Below are positions 23,695-35,613 of a stretch of DNA of 64,000 bases, piece by piece; the first letter of the stretch is position 1; each line of letters starts with the position of its first letter. The position numbers and the translations under genes were made by a program. A model generated the notes under the pieces. The model did not search any database. It saw only the letters and a program-made list of their open reading frames with translations, and was not told the origin of the DNA. The stretch spans positions 4,216,001-4,280,000 of the forward strand of contig NC_077242.1 in NCBI RefSeq assembly GCF_947179165.1. Direction: 5' to 3'. This DNA comes from Solanum dulcamara (Eukaryota > Streptophyta > Magnoliopsida > Solanales > Solanaceae).

Positions 23695-24280
23695 TCACAT
23701 AATTGAACAGTTGGATTGACCATACGAATCTGTTTGGTAAACAGGGTATTGATAAGACGGATAGGTATAATAGTACGAGCCGGGTTGCGACTGAATCACT
23801 GTAGCTGTAGCTGGAGCTGGAGTTGCAGCTGCAGCTGGGGGCTTTTTATCGCCACCAGCTGGGCCAACGCTCACAAGGTCCGCCTGACCCAAATTCTTCC
23901 TTAACAAGCTCGTTAGAGTCGCGGCGTCTACTTCTCCCACAACTTCTAGCTGGTTCTTTCCATCCCCTGTTATAGCTGCTGATTCCACACCTAAGTAACA
24001 ACAATTGTATATAATCAGCTTTGGACTAAATTAGCACAATTTTTTTTTCTTTTCAGTTATTAACAATTTGATAGACGAATTTTTTTTTGATTGAAATGAA
24101 TTACCTGATTGAGAAACAGCAATCTTCAAGGCCTTGGTCCGATATTTCTGATCATTTCCATTGAAAGATAATCTGATAACAACCTTTTGCTGCCAAGATT
24201 TAACAACATACGTTAATATACATATATATAAGAGTTGAATCATACAGTAAAATCATACAAATTAATTTGCATACCTTCAT
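23695..24280 (-). CDS. HMA-domain isoprenylated plant protein (HIPP/HPP-like), copy in block A
   Basis: Three exons: ATGAAG at 24,275-24,280, 24,105-24,189 and 23,695-23,990, all GT-AG, giving 128 residues. The first strand reads QKVVIRLSFNGNDQKYRTKA; the usual CxxC metal loop is replaced by NDQKY. The second half has LEVVGEVDAATLTSLLRKNL and VSVGPAGGDKK, then an Ala/Pro/Thr linker and a Tyr-rich YYYTYPSYQYPVY stretch. It ends QSNCSIM, a CaaX box for farnesylation, which would tether the protein to a membrane. Near-identical to the copy at 37,955. Intact frame and splice sites, so probably expressed. Function beyond the HMA fold is not shown by the sequence; members of this class are stress- and pathogen-related in other plants. 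Confidence 0.88.
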
Positions 24281-24402
24281 TTTGTTTGTTTGATGGGAAT
24301 TAAACTTTGGTTAGGAGTATAATTCAGTAGGCAGAGAGAGTGAAAGAGAGGAATATTTGAAATGCTGGGAAATTGCAGTGAGTAAGACTTGTATATTCTA
24401 GG

Positions 24403-24411
24403 CTATTTATA
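24403..24411 (-). promoter_or_regulatory. TATA box of the 23.7-kb HMA gene
   Basis: TATAAATAG on the minus strand, about 123 bp upstream of the ATG, in the position used by the other copies. Confidence 0.6.
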
Positions 24412-24584
24412 GACTTTTCTACTCAAGTATTAAAGTAGTTTGATAATAAAAGGTACAAAGAGTAAAATGAATTAGAAATAACGCGTATTGAAGAAGAATA
24501 ATTCCGTTATCCGTCAAACCTCCATACGTTATGAAGATGACTTAATTTTCATTGCATGAGACCCTAAAATTTGTTTAAAATATA

Positions 24585-24721
24585 CTCCCCTCTCAATTTA
24601 ATACACTTACCTTTTTAATTTTTAGTTACACCAATAATGAAAAAAGTGTTTTAGATCATTAATTTTTTAAAAAAATTATTTCATTTTTATACTTTGTCAA
24701 ATTAAACGGTGACGGAAGGAG
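24585..24721. mobile_element. Stowaway-like MITE
   Basis: Ends CTCCCCTCTCAATTTAATAC and, on the other strand, CTCCTTCCGTCACCGTTTAA, between TA dinucleotides (24,583-24,584 and 24,722-24,723). No coding capacity. Lies in the upstream region of the 23.7-kb HMA gene and has no clear counterpart upstream of the 38-kb copy. Confidence 0.55.
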
Positions 24722-25989
24722 TATATGTTTGGGTAAAAATTATTACTCCACTTATTTTAATTCAAGTATTTTATTTTTCTTCCTATAAGTTTGTTTTGAA
24801 AAAAAATAATCTTCTTTGTATATTTATAAGTCGAACATATTACATGATTTGTTTAAAATCAGAAGATTCAAAAGATACTTTAATAGATGTTTTTAGTTTA
24901 AGATTAAAATTGTATATCTAGTCAAACTAAAATAAAATAAAAAAATTTTAAAAAGTGATTGCAAAATTCATGTAAACCCATATTTTTTCGTTTTAATTTG
25001 CTTGTCTTACTTTTCTTTTTAGACCATTTCAAAAAACTCAATCTTTTTTGTGGCAAATTTTAATTCTAAATTTTATTTTCTTAAACTCCGTTAAAACTAA
25101 AAAAATATAAAAACAAATTAAACTGACGAAGTAATGGATCCTCTAGATTTGCTTCTAATGAGTGGGTCCCGAAAATTCAATAAGGCAACCTAACATTTGG
25201 ACATAGAAAAATGAACAAGTCATGCATCTTCCCCTTTCTTGCTTGGCAAGGACTAAGTCGCATCCCTTTCCCTTGTTTCGGCGCAGTAAGGGCGGCTAAG
25301 AGTGAAGTAGTCGGACGACTTTTCAGTACCTATTATCTCTCATTATAATTATTTTTTTGAGTCATGATTAATATATCAATTGGGGAACAAAAATAAATCA
25401 ATATAAGCTATATATCAACGCCCCACACTCATGTAGCATAAAACAGAATTGAAATGAATCTAACTCTAATGTCAAATATAAGAAATGAATATTGAACTTA
25501 ATTAAACCTCAAAAACTAATTTATAAAATGGGAATTGTTAAAAATCGTAGGAAGATAATTGTCACATCCACCACCCATGTGGACATATCTCTGTATCTTT
25601 TACAATGCCAAAATATGACATTTATAGCCAGCAATGGAAGAAAAAAGAAGAACAAGTGGGCAAGTTGATATATTTAAGTGGGCCCCGCAAAAGGGACATC
25701 CACTAATCCACTTGCTCATTAACACTCTCTCTTGGATATGCACGTGAAACGATTCGTTACAAACTTTACAAGACATAATATACATATTTATCGTAAATAT
25801 CCATAAATATTGTGTCTCGTTAAAATCTTACTAGAAAAAATCAGTGGAAAAAAACCTAGTGAGGAAAAAAGAGTACACACATCTGGTAATACGTCTTGAG
25901 TGCTGCCTCATTAAAAATCTTACTAAGAAAAACCCAGTGGAACAAAATCTTGGTTAAGAAAAAAAGAGTACAACACGTATTTTACTCCC

Positions 25990-28069
25990 GCTGATGAAAA
26001 CTTCATTTGATAATTTGGAGAGACGCATTCCAACTTTATATCTTAATTTCTCAAAAGTTGATGTTGGTAATGCCTTTGTGAACAAATCTGCAAGATTATC
26101 ACTTGAACAAACTTGTTGTACATCAATATCACCATTCTTCTGGAGATCATATGTGAAAAATATTTTTGATGAAATATGTTTCGCTGTCTACTTTTATGAA
26201 GCCACCTTTCAATTGAGCTATGCACGCGACATTGTCTTTGAATATAATTGTGGGTACTTTGACATCATTTTCTAGGCCGCATCTTTCTTTAATGAACTAT
26301 ATCATCGATCTCAACCATACACATTCTCTACTTGCTTCATGAATTGGTATTATTTCAGCATGATTTGAAGAAGTAACAACAATAGACTGTTTTGTAGATC
26401 GTCATGATACAGCAGTTCCTCCGTGTGTAAATAGATATTCTGTTTGAGATCAAACTTTATGTGAATCTGATAAATAACTTGCATTTGCATAACCAATAAG
26501 GTCTGCACAACCTTTGTTAGTATAAAACAAACTCATACCAATAATACCCTTTAGGTATCGCAAAATATGCTTGATACCGTTTCAATGCCTTTGCGTTGGA
26601 GATAAACTATATCTCGCTAGCAAATTAACAAAAAATGTTATATCAGGTCTGGTTGCATTAGCAAGATACATAAATGCACCAATAGCACTGAGATATGGTA
26701 CTTCAGAACCAAGAGGTTTTTCATCCTCTTCTGGAGGTCGAAATAAATCTTTTTCCACTTCAAGTGATCGAATAACCATTGGAGTACTTAATGGATGTGC
26801 TTTGTTCATGTAAAATCGTTCTAAGATTTTCTCAGTGTAGGCAGATTGGTGGACAAAAACCCCGTCTGCAAAATGTTAAATTTGCAGACCCAGACAAAGT
26901 TTTGTCTTCCCACGATCTTTCATCTCAAATTCTTTCTTTAGATATTCAATCGCTTTTTGGACCTCTTCAGGGGTTCCAATGATATTTATGTCATTAACAT
27001 AAACGACAAATATAACAAACTCTGATTTTGTTTTCTTAATAAAATACATGGACAAATGACATTGTTTATATACCCTTCATTTATTAAGTACTCACTAAGG
27101 CGATTATACCACATACACCTTGATTATTTTAGACCATATAATGACCTTTGTAATTTCATTGAGTACATCTCCCGAGGTTTAGTACATGCTTCAGGCAATT
27201 TTAATCATTCTGAGATTTTTATGTAAATTTCATTATCAAGTGAATCATAAAAGTAAGTTGTAACTACATCCATTAGATGTATTTCAAGATTTTTATGTAC
27301 AGCTAAACTAAAGAGATATCGAAAAATTATTTCATCCATAATAGGTGAATATGTTTCTTCATAGTTGACCCTGGGTCTTTGAGAGAAATCCTTGTGCAAC
27401 AAGGCGTGCCTTATATCTTACAATTTCATTTCTCTCATTTTGTTTTCGCACAAAAATCCATTTATAGCCAACTAGTTTTACACCTTCAGGGATTTAGACT
27501 ACAGGTCCAAAAACCTCGCGTTTAGTAAGTGAGTCTAATTCTGATTGAATTTTCTTTTGCCATTCTGGCCAATCACATTTACGTCAACATTCGTTGACTG
27601 ATTTAGACTCAAGACTTTCACTATCTTTCATGAGGTTAAGTGCAACATTATATGTAAAAATATTATTCATCGTAATTTTTGATCGATCTAAATTTATCTC
27701 ATCACCGGTAGAACTTATTGAAAGTTCTTCATTCACTTGAGTCTCAGATAGGCACATTCACTGCAGTGATATATGACTTAGTTATTCGTTTCAAATCAGT
27801 AAATGCATCTGACATTTGATTTGCTATGTTCTGTAAGTGGATGATCTTCTGAAACTCATGCTCACATGTGCGGGTACGTGGATCAAAATGAGATAGTGAT
27901 GACACCTTCCACATAATTTTTCTTGTGGGATCTTTTTTATCTCCCCTAATAGCGGAAAAAATATTCCATCAAACCGACAATCTGCAAATTGAGCATTAAA
28001 TAAGTCTTCTGTCAATGGTTCAAGGTAGCGGATTATGGAGGGTGAGTCAAACCCAACATATATGCCCAA
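25990..28069 (-). pseudogene. Copia 1 integrase tail, reverse transcriptase and RNase H
   Basis: Minus-strand pieces: MGIYVGFDSPSIIRYLEPLT (28,069-27,824), the RT part MLHKDFSQRPRVNYEETYSP (27,402-27,205) and the RNase H part with GSEVPYLSAIGAFMYLANA (26,809-26,582). Then come decayed RNase H sequences down to about 25,990. Several stops and frameshifts; no complete enzyme is encoded. Confidence 0.8.
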
Positions 28070-28301
28070 TCTTCATTGAGGGCCCATTTTTGTACGTTGT
28101 GGTAGTGCTACAGGCACGTATCTTCACAACCAAAAATTCGCAGATGAGCTATATTTGATCATGCCATAGAATAAATATATTTAGATCAGTAAATCGCTAG
28201 TTTACGATCATATATGCTTTAATTGCACTAATTTTTGCATAATATAGGCCAGACGACAAAGTTGATAATTTTTCTAAAATATATTTCTGGCCTGAGACAC
28301 T

Positions 28302-28649
28302 CTAGGTTATACCAAGGTATTCAATATTTTTAAAACTTAATAAGTTTTTTGGAGATTTAGAAGAGAATAATGCATCTTCTATAACAATTTTTGTCCCCTT
28401 AGGCAGAAATATAGTAGCTCTTTCGGAGCATTCAATCATTTTCGAATTATCAGAAATTCTAGTAACATTTGCTTTTTTTCTAAACAAGCTGGGAAAATAT
28501 TTTTCATCTTTAAAAATTACATTAGTTGTTCCACTATCAATTACACTAATATCCTCGTGATTGATCATTGATCTAAATAAAATTTGAAGCATATCTATAT
28601 TTTTTTCAAAAAGAAATAAAGTAAATATTATAATTAAAATATGATCCAT
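28302..28649 (-). pseudogene. Copia 1 protease and start of integrase
   Basis: Contains VIDSGTTNVIF, in which the DSG motif of the aspartic protease is kept, then SKSPKNLLSFKNIEYLGIT. The reading ends where integrase should begin. Compared with 31,637-32,128 a stretch is missing before IEYLGIT, and nearly all of the integrase catalytic region is absent. Confidence 0.75.
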
Positions 28650-28726
28650 TACACAACTTTTATTTATTTACACAGATTAAAAAAATATAAATATAATATT
28701 TAGTACAGACAAATAAAAAAAACTAT

Positions 28727-29706
28727 TTAAATATTATTAGGCTTATCAATATTCATATTGTCTTCTGGAAAATTAAAGAAATCAGCTATATCCAGGTGCA
28801 TATGCTCAATATTATCTTCAGAGATAAAATTTGTCTTTCGATTATTTTCTACCCTTTTTAGGAATGCCTGATTTAGCTGAATTAGACGTTTTGATGACCG
28901 ACAAATCCATGACCAATGTCCCATACCTCCACATCTATGACATATACTTTTTGAATTTTTTTTTAGTAAAACTTCTGGCTTTTCACTCTTTTTTTGTACT
29001 CTTGATCATTTTTTGGTGTCAGTCGAGCATCATGATTATAATTTTTTTCCGATCATTATCACAACCACAATCACGACTGGGGTCATGATCTATTTCTCGT
29101 TGGTTATAGTTTGTCTGATTCACTTTACGGAGTGGCAAAGAACCAACGAGACAACTATTATGATTTTTCATTAGCAGTTTGTTGTGGCGTTTAGCGATCA
29201 GAAGGTGAGAAAGTAATTCAGAATATTTTTTAAATCCTTTTCGCGATATTGCTGCTTCAGGAGCATATTCACGGATGGAAATAGTTGTTTCAAGTTTATC
29301 TTGCTTAGTGATTTCTTCTCCGCATAAATTTAATTGAGCTATAATTCTAAATAAGACAGAATTATATTGAGTTATATTTTTGAAATCCATTAATCTCAAA
29401 TTTAGTCAATCATGACGTGTTTCTGGAATCATGACCAACTTCAGGTGGTAATATCTTTTATAAAAAAAATCACAGTTTAAGGGGGTCTTTTAATGTGAGA
29501 TATTGTAATTTTAACCCCTCGTCAAGCTGGTGGCGGAGAAATATAATAGTTTTGACACGGTCTTGACTAGATGTCATATTGTCATCTTTGATGGTTTCTG
29601 CTAGACCCATCGATTCTAGATGTATTTCGGCATCCAGTGTCAATGATGAGTAACCTTTTTTAGAAATATCAAGAGCAATAAATTCAAGTTTTGAGATATT
29701 AGACAT
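28727..29706 (-). pseudogene. Copia 1 gag
   Basis: Starts MSNISKLEFIALDISKKGYS at 29,706, parallel to the gag of Copia 2. Continues in another frame at 29,399 (MRLMDFKNITQYNSVLFRI) and reaches the zinc-knuckle end MGHWSWICRSSKR at 28,924. At least two frame breaks. In an intact element gag would form the virus-like particle. Confidence 0.8.
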
Positions 29707-29852
29707 TTTAAGAAAATAAAATTCTTACCCCTTTTGTTACATTCTTAAAAATATAGCTCAAAGCGATGGAGACTCGTGCTGATAACGTGTTATTAAATAA
29801 ATTAACTTTACAAAATAAGGAGAAAAATAAGAGAACCACTTGCTCATTAACA

Positions 29853-30274
29853 AGTGTTGACATATTCCTTTTTGGTGGTTAAATCTATATTACTTTCATT
29901 TTAAAGATATAAACGTTTTATCTAATTAAATGAGGATGGCGATCATTCATTCTATTTTTCATATTTTCTTCTAATAATCATACAAGTTTCTTGGATGTAC
30001 ATCTATTAATAGACTTTCTGCTAAGTATTGACAAAAATATCTTGTGACAATGGAGTTCTATTAGTGATATTGGAAAGACAAAGCTAAGTAATAAGGGAGG
30101 CTAGTCACGGCTAAAAAACATGAATTAGCGATTGTAAAATTTGGTGGATAAATAATAATACTTATTGCTAATTCTATCTAGCAATGAATTTGCGACATTT
30201 TATTAAGAATTATGTTACTACGAGTAATTGAATAAGAATTATGTTACTACGAGTAATTGAATGATGAATAAGTA
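29853..30274. other. Spacer between the two Copia elements (block A DNA)
   Basis: Unique relative to the elements but homologous to block B (about 40,632-40,886 and 41,737-41,880). Near its end a 29-bp unit containing GAATTATGTTACTACGAGTA is repeated twice in tandem (30,205-30,262). No gene. Confidence 0.7.
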
Positions 30275-30517
30275 ATATCCTCTTATATATATATGCCAAC
30301 CTTGGCATTAAGATGAAGGCCAAGAACATAATACAGAAAACACGTAGAGCAATTTACTTTCTCCTTCTTATTTCTCTTAATCTCTCTTGTTATTATTTTC
30401 TCCTTCTTAAATTATTAATCTAATCTATTTTACAACACGTTATCAGCACGAGGCTCCAGCTAATTTTTTAAGGTAACAAAAAGCGGTAAGAATTTTATTT
30501 AATTTTCTTTTCATAAA

Positions 30518-31504
30518 ATGGCAAACATTTCAAAATTTAAATTTGTTGCTTTGGATATCTCTGAAAAAGATTACTCCTCATGGGCACTAGATGCCGAAAT
30601 TCATCTTGAATCGATGGGTCTGGCAGACACCATCAAAGATGATAACACGGCATCTAGTCAAGACCGTGCAAAAGCTATGATTTTCCTCCGCCACCATCTT
30701 GACGAGGGTCTTAAATTACAATATCTTACATTAAAAGATCCCAAGAAATTGTGAAAATTTTTAAAGGAAAGATATGACCACCTGAAGTTGGTCATGCTTC
30801 CACAAGCACGTCATGACTGATTGAATCTGAGACTAATGGACTTTAAAAATATAAATGAATATAATTCTGCTTTATTTAGAATTATAGCTCAGTTAATTTT
30901 ATGCGGAGATGAAATCACGAAACAAGATAAACTTGAAAAAACATACTCCACATTTCCATTCGCGAATATGCTCCTACAGCAGCAATATCGCGAAAAAGGC
31001 TTTACAAAATATTCTGAATTATTATCTCACCTACTTATTGTTGAACGCCATAATGAATTATTAATGAAAAATCATGATAGTCGGCCTGTTGGTTCATTGC
31101 CGCTCCCTAAAGTGAATCAGGCAAATTATAACCAACGAGAAAAAGGTCATGGCCCCAATCGTGGTCGTGGTCATGGGCGAAAAAGAAATTATAATCATGA
31201 TAATCGATTGGCACCGATAAATGATTAGCAATATAAAAGGCAAGGTAAAAAGCCAGAAGCTTTACCCAAGAAAAATTCAGAAAGTGTATGCCATAGATGT
31301 GGAGGTGTGGGGCACTGGTCGCGGACTTGCCGATCGTCAAAACGCTTGGTTCAGCTATATCAGGCATCGTTAAAAAGGGCAGAAAATAATCTAGAGACAA
31401 ATTTCATCTCTAAGGACAATATTGAGCCCATGCATCTGGATGTAGCTGATTTCTTTAATTTTCCAGAAGTAAACATGAATGTTGATAAGCCCGATAATAT
31501 TTAA
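30518..31504 (+). pseudogene. Copia 2 gag
   Basis: Starts MANISKFKFVALDISEKDYS at 30,518; stop at 30,752-30,754 after KDPKKL. Resumes LNLRLMDFKNINEYNSALF in the same reading region at 30,821, stops at 31,228, and continues through the zinc knuckle CHRCGGVGHWSRTC (about 31,288-31,330) to 31,504. The capsid part (UBN2-like) and nucleic-acid-binding knuckle are both recognisable. Confidence 0.88.
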
Positions 31505-31636
31505 ATAATTCTCTTTGTTGTTGTATGTATTAAATATTATGTTTGTATTTTTCTAGATCCATGTAATAAAATAAAATTTTGTATAATAAATTATGTATTA
31601 ATTATAATATTTATTTTCTTTCCTTTTGAAGAAAAT

Positions 31637-32128
31637 ATGGAAATGCCTCAAATTTTATTTGGATCAATGATCAATCAAGAAGATATTTGTGTAATTGATA
31701 GTGGAACAACTCATGCTATTTTTAAATACGAGAAATATTTTTCCAACTTGCTTAGAAGAAAAGTTAATGTTACTACGATATCTGGCAATTTCAAAATGAT
31801 TGAAGGCTCCGAAAGAACTACTATAATTCTGTCTAAGGGGACAAAAATTATTATAGAAGATGCCCTATTCTCTTCTAAATCCCCAAGAAACTTGTTAAGT
31901 TTTAAAGATATCCGCAGAAATGGATATCATGTTGAGACACTAACTGAAATAAATACTGAATATCTTGGTATAACCAAAAGTGTCTCAGGCCAGAAATATA
32001 TTTTGAAAAAATTACCAACTTTGTCATCTGGCCTATATTATGCAAAAATTAGTGCAATTGAAGCACATATGATCGTAAACCAGAAGTTTACTGATCCAAA
32101 TACATTTGTGCTATGCATGATCGAATAG
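31637..32128 (+). pseudogene. Copia 2 protease and integrase N-terminus
   Basis: Open frame of 163 codons. The protease active site is CVIDSGTTHAIF (DSG motif), followed by the SPRNLLSFKDIRRNGYH stretch typical of the Copia protease-integrase junction. It runs into the next frame by a one-base slip at about 32,113, where integrase continues. Confidence 0.85.
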
Positions 32129-32763
32129 GTCATCCTGGATCAATAATGATGAGACGAATTCTTGAAAATTCAACTAGACATCCATTAAAGAACCAGAAGA
32201 TTCTTACAAATGATGAATTTTCATGTGCTGCTTGTTATCAAGGCAAATTAATTGCCAGACCATCGACCCTGAAAGTTGGTATCGAATCTCCTAGCTTTTT
32301 AGTGCGGATACATGGAGATATATGTGGACCTATTCATCCACCTAGTGGATTATTTAGGTATTTTATGGTCCTAATAGATACATCATCTAAATGGTCTCAT
32401 GTGTGCCTGTTATCATCTCGCAACCTGGCATTTGCGAAGTTGTTAGCACAAATAATAAGATTGAGAGCGCAATTCCCAGATTATCCAATTAAGGCCATTC
32501 GCCTTGATAATGCTGGAGAATTTACATCCCAAGCTTTTAATGATTACTGCTTATCAATTGGGATAAAAATTGAATATCATGTTGCTCATGTTCATACTCA
32601 AAATGGCCTTGCAGAGTCATTTATAAAGCGCCTACAATTGATAGCAAGACCTCTACTAATGAAAACAAAATTACCAATTACTATTTGGGGTCATGCTATC
32701 TTACATGCAGCAGCACTTGTACGTCTCAAACCGACACATTATAATAAATACTCTCCATCATAA
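32113..32763 (+). pseudogene. Copia 2 integrase core
   Basis: Starts MHDRIGHPGSIMMRRIL; the HRxGHP motif and the CAACYQGK cysteines form the HHCC zinc module. Catalytic D-D-E residues are visible in HGDICGPI, RLDNAGEF and QNGLAESF. A stop follows SPS at 32,761-32,763, and another after FGCEDTCL (about 32,831). The frame would carry out cDNA insertion if intact. Confidence 0.88.
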
Positions 32764-32870
32764 TTAGTATTTGGTCATGAGCCAAATATAGCTCATCTGC
32801 GAATTTTTGGTTGTGAAGATACGTGCCTGTAGCACTACCACAACGTACAAAAATGGGCCCTCAATGAAGA

Positions 32871-33713
32871 TTGGGCATATATGTTGGGTTTGACTCACCC
32901 TCCATAATTCAATACCTTAAACCGTTAACTGGAGACTTATTCACTGCTCGATTTGTAGATTGTCGATTTGATGAAACAATTTTCCCGCCATTAGGGGAAG
33001 AGAAAAAGGAACCCAAAAAAGAAAGAGAAATTGCGTGGAAAGTTTCATCACTATCACATTTTGATCCACGTACCCGCACATGTGAACAGAAAGTCCAGAA
33101 GATCATCCACTTGCAGAAAATAGCAAATCAAATGCCAGATGCATTTACTGATTTGAAACGGATAACTAAGTCACATATCCCTGCAGTGAATGTACCTATC
33201 CGGATTGATGTCCCAAAAGGACCATCTACAAGTATCATAGCTTCTGAATCCCAAACACGCCAAAAGTGTGGTAGACCATTGGGTTCAAAGAATAAAAATT
33301 CTAGAAAGAGAAGCGTGAGAAATAATAAAGATGATACTACAATAGAACCTCTTGAAGAAGGTCAAGATTTGAGTAATCCTGATATTTCTGAAGAAATCAG
33401 TGAACCCGAGACTCAAGTGAATGAAGAACTTTCAATAAGTTCTTTCGATGATGAGATAAATTTAGATCGATCTAAAATCACGGTTGATAATATTTTTGCA
33501 TATAATGTTGCACTTAACATCATGCAAGATAGTGAAAGTCTTGAGCCTAAATCCGTCGAAGAATGTCGACGTAGATGTGATTGGCCAGAATGGCAAAAGG
33601 CAATTCAATCAGAATTAGACTCACTTGCTAAACGTGAGGTTTTTGGACCTGTAATCCAAACCCCTGAAGGTGTAAAACCAGTTGTCTATAAATGGGTTTT
33701 TGTTAGAAAATGA
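32871..33713 (+). pseudogene. Copia 2 integrase C-terminal part and RT start
   Basis: Begins with MGIYVGFDSPSIIQYLKPLT, the GKR-like tail of integrase, followed by a low-complexity Ser/Glu/Asp/Lys-rich linker. Then comes the RT entry EVFGPVIQTPEGVKPVVYKW with VFVRK and a stop at 33,711-33,713. Confidence 0.82.
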
Positions 33714-33812
33714 AATGAGAGAAATGAAATTGTAAGATATAAGGCACGCCTTGTTGCACAAGGATTCTCTTAAAGACCCGGAGTCAACTATGAAGAAACA
33801 TATTCACCGGTT

Positions 33813-35152
33813 ATGGATGAAATAACATTTCGATATCTCATCAGTTTAGCTGTACATAAAAATCTTGAAATACACCTAATGGATGTGGGTACAGCTTACC
33901 TTTATGGTTCACTTGATAATGAAATTTACATGAAAATCCCAGAAGGATTAAAATTGCCTGAAGCATGTAAAAAGTCTCGGGAAGTATACTCAATAAAACT
34001 CCAAAGATCATTATATGGTCTGAAACAATCAGGGCGCATGTGGTATAATCGCCTAAGTGAGTACTTAATAAATGAAGGCTATATTAATGATGTTATTTGT
34101 CCATGTATTTTTATTAAGAAAATGGAATCAGAGTTTGTTATACTCGCCGTTTATGTTGATGACATAAATCTCATTGGAACCCCTGAAGAGGTCCAAAAGG
34201 CAATTGAATATCTAAAGAAAGAATTTGAAATGAAAGACCTTGGAAAGACAAAGCTTTGTCTAGGTCTGCAAATTGAACATTTAGCAGATGGAGTTTTTGT
34301 CCATCAATCTGCCGACACTGAGAAAATCTTAAAAAGATTTTACATGGACAAAGCACATCCATTAAGTACTTCAATGGTTGTTCGATCACTTGAAGTGGGA
34401 AAAGATCAATTTCGACCTCCAGAAGAGGATGAAGAAATTGTTGGTCCTGAAGTACCATATCTCAGTGTTATTGGTGCACTTATGTATCTTGCTAACGCAA
34501 CTAGACCTGATATAATATTTTCTGTTAATTTGCTAGCAAGGTATAGTTCATCCCCAACGCGAAGGCATTGGAATGGTATCAAATATATTTTGCGATACCT
34601 GAAGGGTACTATTGATATGAGTTTGTTTTATACTAACAAAGGTTGCGCAGACCTTATTGGTTATACAGATGCAGGTTATTTATCAGACCCACATAAAGCT
34701 CGATCTCAGACAGGCTATCTATTTACACACGGAGGAACGGCTATATCATGGCGATCTACAAAGCAGTCCATTATTGCTACTTCTTCAAATCATGCTGAAA
34801 TAATAACAATTGATGAAGCAAGCAGAGAATGTGTGTGGTTGAAATCAATGATACAGTTCATCAAAGAAAGTTGTGGTCTGGAAAATAATGTTAAAGTACC
34901 CACAATTATATTTGAAGACAATGCCGCGTACATAGCTTAATTAAAAGATGGCTTCATAAAAGGAGACAGAACGAAACATATTTCACCAAAATTATTCTTC
35001 ACACATGATCTTCAGAAGCGTGGTAATATTGATGTACAACAATTTCGTTCAAGTGATAATCTTGCAGATTTATTCACAAAGACATTACCAACATCAACTT
35101 TTAAGAAGCTAAGATATAAGGTTGGAATGCGTCGTCTCCAAAATATCAAATG
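33813..35152 (+). pseudogene. Copia 2 reverse transcriptase and RNase H
   Basis: A 375-codon frame to 34,940, then one in-frame stop and continued coding to 35,152. RT motifs: DVGTAYLYGSLDNEIYM, SLYGLKQSGRMWYNRL and the catalytic AVYVDDINLIG (Y-V-D-D). RNase H: GYTDAGYLSDPHKARSQTGY, ATSSNHAEIIT and FEDNAAYIA; the Glu, Asp and His regions are present. The tail DNLADLFTKTLP is the usual Copia end. Best preserved part of either Copia element. Confidence 0.88.
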
Positions 35153-35613
35153 AAGTTTTCATCAGGGGAGTAAAATACGCGTTGCACTCCTTTTCCCTTA
35201 ACCAAGGTTTTTGTCCCACTGAGTTTTCCTTGTAAGGTTTTTAATGAGGCAGCATTCAAGGCGTATTACCAGATATGTGTACTCTTTTTCCTTCACTAGG
35301 TTTTTTCCACTGGGTTTTTACTAGTAAGATTTTAACGAGGCACAACATCTATGGATATTGAATTTTCTTTTTACGTAAACATCCAAGGGGGAGTGTTAGG
35401 AAAATGGATGTTATTTTTCCCAAGTGGGGCCCACTTGGGCTGCTATCATGTTGAGTATCCTCTTATATATATATGCCAACCTTGGCATTAAGATGAAGGC
35501 CAAGAACATAATACAGAAAACACGTAGAGCAATTACTTTCTCCTTCTTATTTCTCTTAATCTCTCTTGTTATTATTTTCTCCTTCTTAAATTATTAATCT
35601 AGTTTATTTTACA

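Larger units (their letters stand above)
25590..29852 (-). mobile_element. Ty1/copia retrotransposon 1, internally deleted
   Basis: Minus-oriented relic of the same family as the plus-oriented element at 30.3-35.6 kb. The 5' LTR (from 29,852, starts TGTTAATGAGCAAGTGG) is shortened, followed by ACACGTTATCAGCACGAG, the tRNA-primer region. Gag, protease, RT and RNase H fragments follow in order; most of integrase is missing. The 3' LTR starts at 25,724 with the same bases after GAGAGAG and fades at about 25,590. Multiple stops in every gene. Confidence 0.8.
23690..30274. repeat. Segmental duplication block A (HMA gene plus upstream DNA)
   Basis: Matches block B (about 37,930-41,926) in the same orientation. 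Anchors: the HMA gene (23.7 and 38.0 kb), CATGCATCTTCC DNA (25,220 and 40,200), GTCACATCCACCAC (25,561 and 40,603), GTGTTGACATATTCC (29,854 and 40,632), GGAGGCTAGTCAC (30,098 and 40,869) and AATTATGTTACT near 30,230 and 41,850. Block A was later entered by Copia 1 (about 25,590-29,852) and ends at Copia 2. Collinearity is loose in the AT-rich middle (24.9-25.1 against 38.9-40.1 kb). Confidence 0.75.
30275..35613 (+). mobile_element. Ty1/copia retrotransposon 2, nearly complete but decayed
   Basis: Order gag, protease, integrase, RT, RNase H identifies Ty1/copia. The 3' LTR is 35,394-35,613 (TGTTAGG...TTTTACA, 220 bp), preceded by the purine tract AAGGGGGAG. The 5' LTR (30,275-30,434) lacks its first ~62 bp. 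After it comes ACACGTTATCAGCACGAG, the primer-binding region. Every gene has a few stops or frameshifts, but most catalytic motifs survive. The 5' truncation means no target duplication can be read. Lineage within Ty1/copia not assigned. Confidence 0.88.
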
